Below are positions 45,029 to 57,490 of a stretch of 64,000 nucleotides of DNA, one piece after another (within the stretch, counting starts at the first letter, position 1; the number at the start of each line of letters is the position of its first letter). The DNA comes from Variovorax beijingensis (GTDB lineage Bacteria; Pseudomonadota; Gammaproteobacteria; Burkholderiales; Burkholderiaceae_C): NCBI RefSeq assembly GCF_007828835.1, contig NZ_VIVL01000007.1:62001-126000 (forward strand), in the 5' to 3' direction. Made by a program: the position numbers and the translations under genes. The notes under the pieces were generated by a model. The model saw only the letters and a list, made by a program, of their open reading frames with translations, searched no databases and was not told where the DNA came from.

Positions 45029-46111
45029 ATGAATTCACCCCAACTCCAGCGCGGCGTGTTCCTCGCCCTGCTCGCCGCCGTCACGGTCGCCTTCCTCTGG
45101 GTGCTGATGCCGTTCTTCGGCGCGGTGCTGTGGGGCGTGGCCCTGGCCATCCTGTTCACGCCGCTCTACAAGCGGCTGCTGAAGAAAATGCCGGGCTGGC
45201 ACAACGCCGCGGCGCTCTCGACGCTGGCCATCTGCCTCTTCATCGTGATTCTTCCGCTGGCCATGGTCGGGGTGTCGCTGGTGCAGGAAATCGTGCAGGT
45301 CACGCAGAGCATCCGTTCGGGGCAGATCAATTTCGCGGCCTACTTCCAGCAGATCCTCAACGCCGTGCCGCAATGGCTGCTGAACCTGTTCGACCGCTTC
45401 AACCTCGGCGACATGGAGGCCTGGCAGGCCCGCATCTCCGCGGGCGCGGCACAGGGCAGCCAGCTCATCGCCGGCCAGGCGCTGACCATCGGCCAGAACA
45501 CCTTCGACTTCGTCATCAGCTTCTTCGTGATGCTGTACCTGCTCTATTTCCTGGTGCGCGACGGCGCAGCGCTTTCCAAATCGATGCGCGAGGCCGTGCC
45601 GCTTGCCAGGCCGCACACGCACTATCTGCTCAACAAGTTCACCACCGTGATCCGCGCCACCGTCAAGGGCAACGTGGCGGTGGCGATTGCGCAGGGCGCG
45701 ATCGGCGGGCTGGCCTTCTGGCTGCTGGGCGTGCAGGGCGCGCTGCTGTGGGCCGTGCTGATGGCTTTTCTCTCGCTGCTGCCCGCGGTGGGCGCGGCGC
45801 TCATCTGGGGGCCGGTGGCCATCTATTTCCTTGCCACCGGCCATTTCTGGCAGGGCGGCATCCTGATCTTCGTGGGCGTGTTCGTGATCGGGCTGGTCGA
45901 CAACATCCTGCGCCCCGTGCTGGTGGGCAAGGACACGCAGATGCCCGACTACATCGTGCTGATGTCGACCATCGGCGGCATGGCGATCTTCGGCATCAAC
46001 GGCTTCGTGATCGGTCCGGTGATCGCGGCGCTGTTCATGGCGGCGTGGAGCCTGTTCGCGGAGTCGGGCCAGCTGGAGACCAGCCCCGGCGAGGACAAGA
46101 AGGGCCACTGA
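45029..46111 (+). CDS. AI-2E transporter family (PerM/TqsA-like) membrane protein
   Basis: The 360-residue protein has about seven to eight transmembrane segments with the family motifs PFFGAVLWGVALAILFTPLY, FFVMLYLLYFLVRDG, ATVKGNVAVAIAQGAIGGLA, and a late DNILRPVLVGKDTQMPDYIV. The family includes TqsA, linked to autoinducer-2 export, and sodium/proton antiporters; the name says little about the real substrate. ATG 45029 is the first Met. Neighbours give no further hint. Confidence 0.85.
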   Translation: MNSPQLQRGVFLALLAAVTVAFLWVLMPFFGAVLWGVALAILFTPLYKRLLKKMPGWHNAAALSTLAICLFIVILPLAMVGVSLVQEIVQVTQSIRSGQINFAAYFQQILNAVPQWLLNLFDRFNLGDMEAWQARISAGAAQGSQLIAGQALTIGQNTFDFVISFFVMLYLLYFLVRDGAALSKSMREAVPLARPHTHYLLNKFTTVIRATVKGNVAVAIAQGAIGGLAFWLLGVQGALLWAVLMAFLSLLPAVGAALIWGPVAIYFLATGHFWQGGILIFVGVFVIGLVDNILRPVLVGKDTQMPDYIVLMSTIGGMAIFGINGFVIGPVIAALFMAAWSLFAESGQLETSPGEDKKGH

Positions 46112-46278
46112 AGCCCGGTGGGCTCGCGGCCGCGGGCCCGCGAGGCCGCGGAAGCAGGCGCGCCCTGCGCCGGCCGGGCGCATTTCGCGCGGACGTTGGC
46201 GCGCTTCGTCGCATGGCGCTGGGAGGCGCGCGGCGCTTGAGGGATCGTCGGGGCCTCCAACTTCCGACGAGGCTCTCC

Positions 46279-46710
46279 ATGAACTTTCCTTTGCCCCGAG
46301 CGGGCCTGTGCGCCCTGTGCAGCGTCGCGCTGCTCTCCCCGCTGGCCGCGCTCGCGGCCGACCTGAGCGTGACCGTGGCCGACGGCCCGGCTAACGGCGC
46401 CACGCTGTACGTCGCGCTGTACAACGACGCCGCGAGCTATGCCGACAGTAAGGCCGTGGCCTCGCAGACCGCGCCGATGCAAGGCGGCAAGGCCCGGCTC
46501 GTGTTCGCGGGACTGGCGCCGGGGCGGTATGCGCTGCGAGCCTTTGCCGACGAGAACGGCAACGGCAGGCTCGACGCCAACCTCTTGGGCATGCCGACCG
46601 AGCGCTATGGCTTCTCGAACGACGCGAAGGGCAACCGCGCCGCGCCGGCCTTCGAAGCCGCGGCGATCAGCGTGGATGCCGACCTGCAGACCGTCATTCA
46701 CCTGCGCTGA
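46279..46710 (+). CDS. DUF2141 exported protein
   Basis: The 143-residue protein has a signal peptide (LCALCSVALLSPLAALA) and a single beta-sandwich domain (LSVTVADGPANGATLYVALYN, GLAPGRYALRAFADENGNGRLD), matching DUF2141. A DENGNGRLD loop resembles a calcium-binding turn. It lies 13 bases before a carotenoid-oxygenase-like gene in the same direction, so the two are co-transcribed. Role unknown. Confidence 0.78.
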   Translation: MNFPLPRAGLCALCSVALLSPLAALAADLSVTVADGPANGATLYVALYNDAASYADSKAVASQTAPMQGGKARLVFAGLAPGRYALRAFADENGNGRLDANLLGMPTERYGFSNDAKGNRAAPAFEAAAISVDADLQTVIHLR

Positions 46711-46723
46711 GGAGCAAGACGCC

Positions 46724-48223
46724 ATGGAACGACGCGAACTCCTGCGCCTGCTGGCCTCGGCCGGCGCCCTGCCCCTGTTGGCACCGCTGGCCCGCGCCGC
46801 CGGCACTGCCGACGACTGGCAAGCCCGGTTCGAAGCCGCCGGTGCGCCCTGGAAGACCGGCTTCGCCACGCCCCCGGACGACCTGCCGCTGACCCGCGCC
46901 ATGGTGCGCGGGCGCTTTCCCGATGCCGTGGCCGGCACGCTGTTTCGCATCGGCCCGGCCGGCCACGACCTGGGCGGCGAGCGCTACCACCACTGGTTCG
47001 ACGGCGACGGCATGGTGCACCGCTTCGTGATCGACGGGACCGACGTGCGGCACCAGGGCCGCTATGTCGCCACGCCCAAGCGCGTGGCCGAGGTGCGGGC
47101 CGGCCGCCGCCTGTTCGAGGCCTTCGGCACCATGCCGCCGGGCGTCGAGCCGCCGACCTCGGCCGACAGCATCAACGTCGCCAACACCAGCGTGCTGCCG
47201 ATGCAGGGCGAGGTGCTGGCGCTGTGGGAAGGCGGCTCGGCCACGCGCGTCGACGCGCGCACGCTCGACACGCTGGGCGTGAAGACCTGGCGGTCCGACC
47301 TCGCGGGCATGCCGTTCTCGGCCCATCCCAAGGTCGATCCGGACGGTACGGTGTGGAACTTTGGCGTGAGCTCCGGCCAGGGCCTGCTGGCGCTGTACGA
47401 GATTGCGCCCGAAGGCGCGCTGCGGCGCGCAGCCGTGGTGCCGGTGGCCGACATGCCGATGGTCCATGACTTCGCCGTGACCGGGCGGCACCTGGTGTTC
47501 CTGATGCCGCCGCTGGTCTACGACGGCAAGCGCAAGGAGGCGGGTGCGAGCTTTCTCGACGCCCATGTCTGGCGGCCCGAACTCGGCATGCGCGCCCTGG
47601 TGGTCGACAAGCAGGACTGGGAGCGGCGCCAGCTGCTCACGCTGCCGGCCGGCTTCCTGTTCCACGTCGGCAATGCATGGGAGGAAGACACACCGCGCGG
47701 CACCCTCGTCCACATCGACTACGTGCGTTCGGACAACGCCGATTCGGTGTTCACGACCAACCGCGAAGTGATGCGCGCACGCCGCGTGAAGAGCACCGAC
47801 CCGCGCCTGACCGTCGCCACGCTGAATCTCGGCACCGGGAAGGCCACGCAGCAGGCGCTGGCGCAGGAAGCCGAGTTTCCGCGCATCGACCCGCGGCGCG
47901 TTGGCTTGCGCCACCGCCATGTGGTTCATGCCACGCAGACGCGCCCCGACGTGCCGGGCTTCGGCGCGATTGCGCGCACCGATGTCGAAAGCGGCCGCAG
48001 CCAGCGCTTCAGCTACGGCGCCCAGGCCATGGTGGAAGAGCATGTCTTCGTGCCGGACGGTACCAAGCCGGGCTGGGTGCTGGGCACGGTGCTCGATTTC
48101 GGCCGGCGGAAAACCGTGCTGTCGTGCTTCGCGGCCGACCACCTGGCGGCGGGACCGGTGGCACAAGCCACCCTGCCCTACGCCCTGCCGCTGGGCCTGC
48201 ACGGCGCCTTCGTGCCGGCCTGA
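46724..48223 (+). CDS. carotenoid cleavage oxygenase/RPE65-like protein, exported
   Basis: The 499-residue protein belongs to the iron-dependent carotenoid oxygenase superfamily. The four iron-ligating histidines are visible in FSAHPKVDPDG, MVHDFAVTG, FLFHVGNAWEE and GLHGAFV. It starts with a twin-arginine-like ERRELLRLLASAGALPLL leader, suggesting export, which is unusual for family members that act on membrane carotenoids or stilbenes inside the cell. ATG 46724 follows AGGAG. The DUF2141 gene precedes it. The substrate could be a carotenoid, stilbene or lignin-derived aromatic. Confidence 0.87.
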   Translation: MERRELLRLLASAGALPLLAPLARAAGTADDWQARFEAAGAPWKTGFATPPDDLPLTRAMVRGRFPDAVAGTLFRIGPAGHDLGGERYHHWFDGDGMVHRFVIDGTDVRHQGRYVATPKRVAEVRAGRRLFEAFGTMPPGVEPPTSADSINVANTSVLPMQGEVLALWEGGSATRVDARTLDTLGVKTWRSDLAGMPFSAHPKVDPDGTVWNFGVSSGQGLLALYEIAPEGALRRAAVVPVADMPMVHDFAVTGRHLVFLMPPLVYDGKRKEAGASFLDAHVWRPELGMRALVVDKQDWERRQLLTLPAGFLFHVGNAWEEDTPRGTLVHIDYVRSDNADSVFTTNREVMRARRVKSTDPRLTVATLNLGTGKATQQALAQEAEFPRIDPRRVGLRHRHVVHATQTRPDVPGFGAIARTDVESGRSQRFSYGAQAMVEEHVFVPDGTKPGWVLGTVLDFGRRKTVLSCFAADHLAAGPVAQATLPYALPLGLHGAFVPA

Positions 48224-48240
48224 AGCAGGCGTGAGCGCGC

Positions 48241-49143
48241 TCAGCCGCCCCACCAGCCTTCGGCAAAGCGCCCCTGCAGGAAGGCGACGAAGCCCGACAC
48301 CTTGCCCGGCACCAGCTTGGGCGAGGGGAAGACGGCGTGGATCTCCTGCTCGGGCAGCTTATGGTCGCCGAGCACTTCGAGCACCTTGCCCGAGGCCAGC
48401 GATTCGCTCGCCACGTAGCGCGGCATGAGCGCAATGCCCAGTCCGTCGCGCGCCGCGGCCAGCACCGCGGAAAGGTTGTTGGAGCGAAAACGCCCCGAGA
48501 CCGGCACCGTCACCGGATCGCCCTTGGGCGTGTGCATGCGCCAGAACTCGTCGCCCACCACGCTGCTGTAGATGAGCGCCACGTGCGCGCTCAGGTCCTG
48601 CGCGCGCCGGGGCGTGCCGTGCTTCTTCAGGTAGCCCGGCGCCGCGACCATGGCCCAGGGGTTGGTACCGAGGTAGCGCGCGCCCAGCGAGGAATCGGCC
48701 AGCTTGCCCATGCGGATGGCCACGTCGATGCCCTGCGCGATCAGGTCGACGTAGCGGTCCTCGAAGCTCAGGTCGAGCTGCACCTGCGGGTGCCGGCGCA
48801 TGTATTCGAGCGTCAGCGGCACCACCACGCGGCGGCCGAAGGCCACCGAGGTGCCGATGCGCAGCAGCCCCTGCGCCTGGTTCTGGCGCAGCTGCACGAT
48901 GCTCTCGGCCTCCTCGGCCTCGCGCACGATGTTCTTGCACTTCTCGTAGTAGAGCGCGCCCGGCTCCGTGAGGCTCACGCCGCGCGTGTTGCGGTTGAGC
49001 AGCCGCACCTTCAGCCGCGCCTCGGTGGCCGCGACCTGCTTGGTCACGGTGGGCTGCGTGGTGTGGAATTCGAGCGCCGCCTTCGAGAAGCTGCCGGTCT
49101 CGACCACGCGCACGAACATCTCCATTGCCAACAATCTGTCCAT
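48241..49143 (-). CDS. LysR-family regulator divergent from gcl
   Basis: The 300-residue protein begins MDRLLAMEMFVRVVETGSFS and has the LysR helix-turn-helix (ALEFHTTQPTVTKQVAATEA) followed by the effector domain. ATG 49143 is preferred as the usual family start; ATG 49152 is possible. It is divergent from glyoxylate carboligase with 112 bases between starts and a 17-base palindrome there, so it probably regulates gcl-hyi-glxR. Confidence 0.88.
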   Translation of the reverse strand: MDRLLAMEMFVRVVETGSFSKAALEFHTTQPTVTKQVAATEARLKVRLLNRNTRGVSLTEPGALYYEKCKNIVREAEEAESIVQLRQNQAQGLLRIGTSVAFGRRVVVPLTLEYMRRHPQVQLDLSFEDRYVDLIAQGIDVAIRMGKLADSSLGARYLGTNPWAMVAAPGYLKKHGTPRRAQDLSAHVALIYSSVVGDEFWRMHTPKGDPVTVPVSGRFRSNNLSAVLAAARDGLGIALMPRYVASESLASGKVLEVLGDHKLPEQEIHAVFPSPKLVPGKVSGFVAFLQGRFAEGWWGG

Positions 49144-49162
49144 GGCCGGCATCGTAATCACT

Positions 49163-49179
49163 TATTCCAGCTTGGAATA
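49163..49179. promoter_or_regulatory. LysR-type palindrome in the gcl promoter region
   Basis: TATTCC-AGCTT-GGAATA is a perfect inverted repeat with a T-N11-A core typical of LysR binding sites. It lies 20 bases before the LysR start and 77 before gcl. Confidence 0.6.
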
Positions 49180-49255
49180 GGTTTTATGGTCCGCAGCCGT
49201 CTTCTTCGAATGGTCTCCCCTTCCTACAGTGGACCTCACTCAAGGAGACAGTCCC

Positions 49256-51049
<1,794 letters not shown>

Positions 51050-51065
51050 GCAAGGAGAAGCACAC

Positions 51066-51845
51066 ATGCCCAAGTTCGCAGCCAACCTCACGATGCTCTT
51101 CACCGAGCTGCCGTTCATGCAGCGCTTCGAGGCCGCCGCCAAGGCCGGCTTCGAGGCGGTGGAATACCTGTTCCCCTACCCCTTCGAAAAGAAGGAGCTC
51201 GCGGCCGCGCTGCGCGCCAACGGCTTGCAGCAGGTGCTGCACAACCTGCCGGCCGGCGACTGGGACAAGGGCGAGCGCGGCATCGCCTGCCATCCGGATC
51301 GCACCGGCGAGTTCCGCGAAGGCATCGCGATGGCCATCGACTACGCCACGGCGCTCGGCTGCCCGCAGCTCAACTGCCTGGTCGGCAAGCTGCCGGCGGG
51401 CGTGGGCACCGAGGCGGCGCACAAGACCGTGGTCGAGAACCTGCGCCTTGCCGCCGGCGAGCTCGAGGCGGCCGGCCTGCGCCTCTTGATCGAGCCGATC
51501 AACACCTTCGACATCCCGGGCTTCTTCCTGACGCGCACCGACCAGGCACTGGCGCTGATCGACGAGGTGGGCTCTTCCAACCTGCGGGTGCAGTACGACA
51601 TCTACCACGCGCAGCGCATGGAAGGCGAACTGGGCAACACGCTGTCGAAGCACCTTGCGCAGATCGGCCACATCCAGCTGGCCGACAACCCCGGGCGCGG
51701 CGAACCTGGCACGGGCGAGATCAACTACCCGTGGCTCTTCAGGCACATCGATGCGATCGGCTACGACGGCTGGATCGGCTGTGAATACAAGCCGCGCACC
51801 GACACCGTGAACGGCCTCGGCTGGCGCAAGGCGCTCACGCAATAA
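51066..51845 (+). CDS. hyi: hydroxypyruvate isomerase
   Basis: The 259-residue TIM-barrel protein has MLFTELPFMQRFEAAAKAGF, LLIEPINTFDIPGFFL, VQYDIYHAQRMEG and QLADNPGRGEPGTGEINY, all typical of Hyi. It interconverts hydroxypyruvate and tartronate semialdehyde. AAGGAG lies before ATG 51066. It is 16 bases after gcl. Confidence 0.95.
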   Translation: MPKFAANLTMLFTELPFMQRFEAAAKAGFEAVEYLFPYPFEKKELAAALRANGLQQVLHNLPAGDWDKGERGIACHPDRTGEFREGIAMAIDYATALGCPQLNCLVGKLPAGVGTEAAHKTVVENLRLAAGELEAAGLRLLIEPINTFDIPGFFLTRTDQALALIDEVGSSNLRVQYDIYHAQRMEGELGNTLSKHLAQIGHIQLADNPGRGEPGTGEINYPWLFRHIDAIGYDGWIGCEYKPRTDTVNGLGWRKALTQ

Positions 51846-51872
51846 AGACAACTTCAAACCGGAAACAGAGAC

Positions 51873-52781
51873 ATGTCGCAATCGCAAAAAATCGGATTCA
51901 TCGGCCTCGGCATCATGGGCGCGCCCATGGCGGGGCACCTGCTCGACGCCGGGCACCAGCTCTTCGTGAACACCCAGGGCAACACGCCCGAGCCCTTCAT
52001 ATCGAAGGCCACCATCTGCGCCTCGGCGGCCGAGGTGGCGCGCCAGGCCGACGTGATCTTCATCATGGTGCCCGACACGCCCGACGTGGAGAAGGTGCTG
52101 TTCGGCGAGCCCGGCACGCAGGGCGTGGCCGAAGGGCTGAAGGATTCGCGCGGCAAGATCGTGGTGGACTGCAGCTCCATCGATCCGATAGCCACCAAGG
52201 GCTTCGCCAAGCGCATCATCGCGCTCGGCTGCGGCTACATCGACGCGCCGGTCTCGGGCGGCGAGGTGGGCGCCAAGGCCGCGAGCCTCACCATCATGTG
52301 CGGCGGCGACGAAGGCACCTTCGGCCAGGTGCGGCCGCTGCTCGAGAAGATGGGCAAGAACGTCACGCTGGTGGGCAACGTGGGCGACGGACAGGTCTGC
52401 AAGGTGGCCAACCAGATCATCGTGGCGCTCAACATCGCGGCCGTGGGCGAGGCGCTGCTGTTCGCGTCCAAGGCCGGTGCCGATCCGGCCAAGGTGCGCC
52501 AGGCGCTGATGGGCGGCTTCGCGAGCTCGCGCATCCTCGAGGTGCATGGCGAACGCATGATCAAGCGCACCTTCGCGCCGGGCTTCCGCATCTCGCTGCA
52601 CCAGAAGGACCTGAACCTCGCGCTGCAGAGCGCGCGTTCGCTGGGCATGGCGCTGCCGCAGACCGCGGGCGCGGCGCAGCTCATGAACGCCTGCGCCGCA
52701 CTGGGCCATGGCCAGCAGGACCACTCGGCGCTGGTGCGCGCGCTCGAGGCGCTGGCGCAGCACACGGTCGCCCCTGACTGA
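51873..52781 (+). CDS. glxR: tartronate semialdehyde reductase
   Basis: The 302-residue protein is a beta-hydroxyacid dehydrogenase: Rossmann motif IGFIGLGIMGAPMAGHL, DAPVSGGEVGAKAASLTIMC, and the catalytic lysine in QVCKVANQIIVA. It reduces tartronate semialdehyde to glycerate, which the kinase at 12.8 kb would phosphorylate. It is 27 bases after hyi. No kinase gene follows here, consistent with its separate location. Confidence 0.95.
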   Translation: MSQSQKIGFIGLGIMGAPMAGHLLDAGHQLFVNTQGNTPEPFISKATICASAAEVARQADVIFIMVPDTPDVEKVLFGEPGTQGVAEGLKDSRGKIVVDCSSIDPIATKGFAKRIIALGCGYIDAPVSGGEVGAKAASLTIMCGGDEGTFGQVRPLLEKMGKNVTLVGNVGDGQVCKVANQIIVALNIAAVGEALLFASKAGADPAKVRQALMGGFASSRILEVHGERMIKRTFAPGFRISLHQKDLNLALQSARSLGMALPQTAGAAQLMNACAALGHGQQDHSALVRALEALAQHTVAPD

Positions 52782-52784
52782 AGC

Positions 52785-54125
52785 TCAGCTCTTTGCAGCC
52801 GCCTCGAGCGATTCCTTGAGGTTGCGCCGCCGCCATGCCCAGGTCTTCACGGCCTGCGGCAGGATCCCCAGGCAGGACGCGTAGTACGTCACCTTGAAGC
52901 CCCAGAAGCGCGGGCCGATGGGCGTGTTGCGGAACAGGTCGCCCGCCAATATGGACAGCAGCGCCTCCTGCATGCGCCAGATGTTGCGCGGCGCCATGAA
53001 GAGCCTGCGGATCGCGGGCGAGGTGATGCGGTAGATGAACCACGAGAACATCTTCGGCCCGTGCTTCATGATCTTCTCGTAGTGGCGGAAAGCCTTCTCG
53101 GCCTCCTTCATCTCGCCCCTGAGCCAGTGGTCGGCCGCGGTGGCGGCCTCGAAGCCGCTGTTCATCGCCAGGTACACGCCCGACGAGAACATGGGATCGA
53201 CGAAGGCATAGGCGTCGCCCACCATCATGAAGCGGTCGCCGCGGCAGAACCTGGAGTCGTAGGCGTAGTTGCCAGTGGAGGTGGCGCCCTCCATCAGCGT
53301 GGCGTTCGCAAGGCGCGCGGCCAGCTTGGGCGCGAGCGCAATGGTTTCCATCAGAAACTCTTCGAGCGAGCCCTTGCGGCGCTTGAAGTAGGCGGGCGAA
53401 GCCACGGCGCCCACGCTCACGGTGCCGTCCTTCAGCGGGATGTACCAGAACCAGCCATGGTCGAACCAGAAGAGCGAGATGTTGCCTTCGTAGCGGCCCG
53501 GCCGGCGCTGTGCATTCTCGAAGTGGCCGAACAGGGCCGCGCTCGCGTGCTTGCGGTTGCGCTGCTTGGCGTCGAACTGGTTCGACAGCAGCGTGTCGCG
53601 GCCGCTCGCATCGATCACGAAGCGCGGCCGCCAGCTGGTTTCGGTGCCGTCCTCGGCCTTGATCTTCACCAGCACGCGGTTGTCGGGCGTGCCCTTGCCG
53701 GCGTCCATGTCCACGCCCATGACGCGCTGGCCCTCGAAGGTGCGCGCGCCGCGCTTGCCGGCGTGGCGGAACAACAGTTCGTCGAATTCGGAGCGGCGCA
53801 CGTGCACGGCATAGGGAAAGCTCTTGTCCATCGCCTGGCCGAAGTCGAAGTGGCTCGAATGGTCGTGCCATGGCGAGACGAACTCGGCGCCATGCTTCCT
53901 GAGGCCGATGGCCTCGACCTCGGTGCGCACGCCCAGGCGGTCGAACAGCGGCATGTTCATCGGCAGCAGCGACTCGCCGATGTGAAAGCGCGGATGGTGC
54001 GCCTTCTCGAACAGCACCACGTCGTGCCCCTTGTCCGCCAGCAGCGCGGCCACGGTGGAGCCCGCCGGGCCCCCGCCGATGACCACGACGTCGGGCTCTG
54101 TACTCGTGAAAGGTCCGGGCGTCAT
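52785..54125 (-). CDS. FAD-dependent halogenase-like/oxidoreductase protein
   Basis: The 446-residue flavoprotein has an N-terminal FAD motif VVVIGGGPAGSTVAALLA, then HHPRFHIGESLLPMNMPLF and the halogenase-type motif HGWFWYIP (about residues 222-230, WxWxIP). The HIGESLLP and WxWxIP pair is seen in FADH2-dependent halogenases of the CmlS/PltA/CndH type, though related non-halogenating monooxygenases share parts. Start ATG 54125 has AGGAGGGGAG upstream. It is convergent with glxR and single. Whether it halogenates and what is unknown. Confidence 0.75.
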   Translation of the reverse strand: MTPGPFTSTEPDVVVIGGGPAGSTVAALLADKGHDVVLFEKAHHPRFHIGESLLPMNMPLFDRLGVRTEVEAIGLRKHGAEFVSPWHDHSSHFDFGQAMDKSFPYAVHVRRSEFDELLFRHAGKRGARTFEGQRVMGVDMDAGKGTPDNRVLVKIKAEDGTETSWRPRFVIDASGRDTLLSNQFDAKQRNRKHASAALFGHFENAQRRPGRYEGNISLFWFDHGWFWYIPLKDGTVSVGAVASPAYFKRRKGSLEEFLMETIALAPKLAARLANATLMEGATSTGNYAYDSRFCRGDRFMMVGDAYAFVDPMFSSGVYLAMNSGFEAATAADHWLRGEMKEAEKAFRHYEKIMKHGPKMFSWFIYRITSPAIRRLFMAPRNIWRMQEALLSILAGDLFRNTPIGPRFWGFKVTYYASCLGILPQAVKTWAWRRRNLKESLEAAAKS

Positions 54126-54346
54126 GCGCTCCCCTCCTGGGTCGTTCTTCGTTGTTGACGATGGCCGGCCGCAAGGCCGATGCATGCTGTGTCCGCCAAG
54201 CGTTAAAGCTTGGTAACAGCCGGGAGTTTAGCGAGTCGGCAGGCCGGGAATCCGCGCCCTTTGCACCAAAACCCGTGCCTGCCCGGAGAAGAAGCGGCGG
54301 CTTTTTGCGGTAGCCTCATTGCCCGTCAGAAACAAGGAGACTTTTC

Positions 54347-56650
<2,304 letters not shown>

Positions 56651-56676
56651 GCCACCCCCTCTCCCGTTGAAGCCGA

Positions 56677-56708
56677 CGCCCCGCTGCAGCACGCAGCGGG
56701 GCGTTTTT
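56677..56708 (+). terminator. rho-independent terminator of maeB
   Basis: CGCCCCGCTGC (56677-56687) pairs with GCAGCGGGGCG (56693-56703) around AGCAC, followed by TTTTT. It lies 27 bases after the maeB stop. Confidence 0.9.
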
Positions 56709-56764
56709 CATTGCGGCCCCGGCCGGTGCACGCACCGTTTTCGCCCGCTCATCATTTTTTTGGC

Positions 56765-56780
56765 TGGCATGCAATCTGCT
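56765..56780 (+). promoter_or_regulatory. candidate sigma-54 promoter of the TRAP operon
   Basis: TGGCATGCAATCTGCT matches the -24/-12 consensus TGGCACG-N4-TTGCW with exact GG-N10-GC spacing (GG 56766-56767, GC 56778-56779). It lies 95 bases before the DctQ-like gene in an AT-rich gap. No NtrC-type activator is in the window. Confidence 0.5.
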
Positions 56781-56793
56781 AATACCCTGATCG

Positions 56794-56808
56794 GATATTT
56801 CAAATATC
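56794..56808. promoter_or_regulatory. 15-base palindrome downstream of the TRAP promoter
   Basis: GATATTT-C-AAATATC is a perfect palindrome placed where the start of transcription would fall for the sigma-54-like site at 56765. It could be a repressor operator. No regulator gene is adjacent. Confidence 0.45.
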
Positions 56809-56874
56809 TTATTAATATATTTAAAGAAACCACGGTCCCCGTCCTTCGTCAACCTTCCCTTCCTCTCTTCTCAC

Positions 56875-57489
56875 ATGGCAGAACACGCCCTGGAACGCGG
56901 GAGCTTCTCCCGCCGGGTGCTCGATGCGTCCGACTTCGTGCTGCGCTGCGAGCGCCACCTGCTCTCAGCCCTGATGGGCCTGCTCATCGCGCTGGTGCTG
57001 CTGAACGTGGCCACGCGCTACGCCGGCGTGCCGATCTACTGGGTCGACGAAGCCTCGGTGTACTGCGTGGTGTGGCTCACCTTCATCGGCGCCTCGGCGA
57101 TGACGCGGCTGCGGCTGGACTTTGCGGTGACGCTGCTCACCGACAAGCTCGGCGAGAAGGCCGTGCGCATCGCCAAGGCCACCGCCTCCGGCGGCGTGCT
57201 GCTGCTGGGCTTCGCGCTGCTGGCGATGTGCTGGCTCTACATGGATCCGCTGGGCATCGCGCGCTACGGTTTCGATGCCAAGGAGTACGCGGCCGAGTCC
57301 TTCAACTTTCTCTACACCGAGCGCACGCAGACGCTGAACTGGCCGACCTGGGCCATCCAGCTGATCCTGCCGGTGTTCTCGCTGACGCTCAGCCTGCATG
57401 CGCTGTCCAACCTCATCGAGGACCTCGGCCTGCAGCCCAGGCGCACGCACACCGAGTTCCACGTGACCAACGCTGACGCGGTGAACTGA
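56875..57489 (+). CDS. TRAP transporter small permease subunit (DctQ-type)
   Basis: The 204-residue protein has four transmembrane segments with the DctQ pattern (LLIALVLLNVATRYAG, then IYWVDEASVYCVVWLTFIGA and RLRLDFAVTLL). It pairs with the large subunit that follows directly. ATG 56875 lies at the start of the first family region. It heads the TRAP operon. Confidence 0.88.
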   Translation: MAEHALERGSFSRRVLDASDFVLRCERHLLSALMGLLIALVLLNVATRYAGVPIYWVDEASVYCVVWLTFIGASAMTRLRLDFAVTLLTDKLGEKAVRIAKATASGGVLLLGFALLAMCWLYMDPLGIARYGFDAKEYAAESFNFLYTERTQTLNWPTWAIQLILPVFSLTLSLHALSNLIEDLGLQPRRTHTEFHVTNADAVN

Positions 57490-57490
57490 C

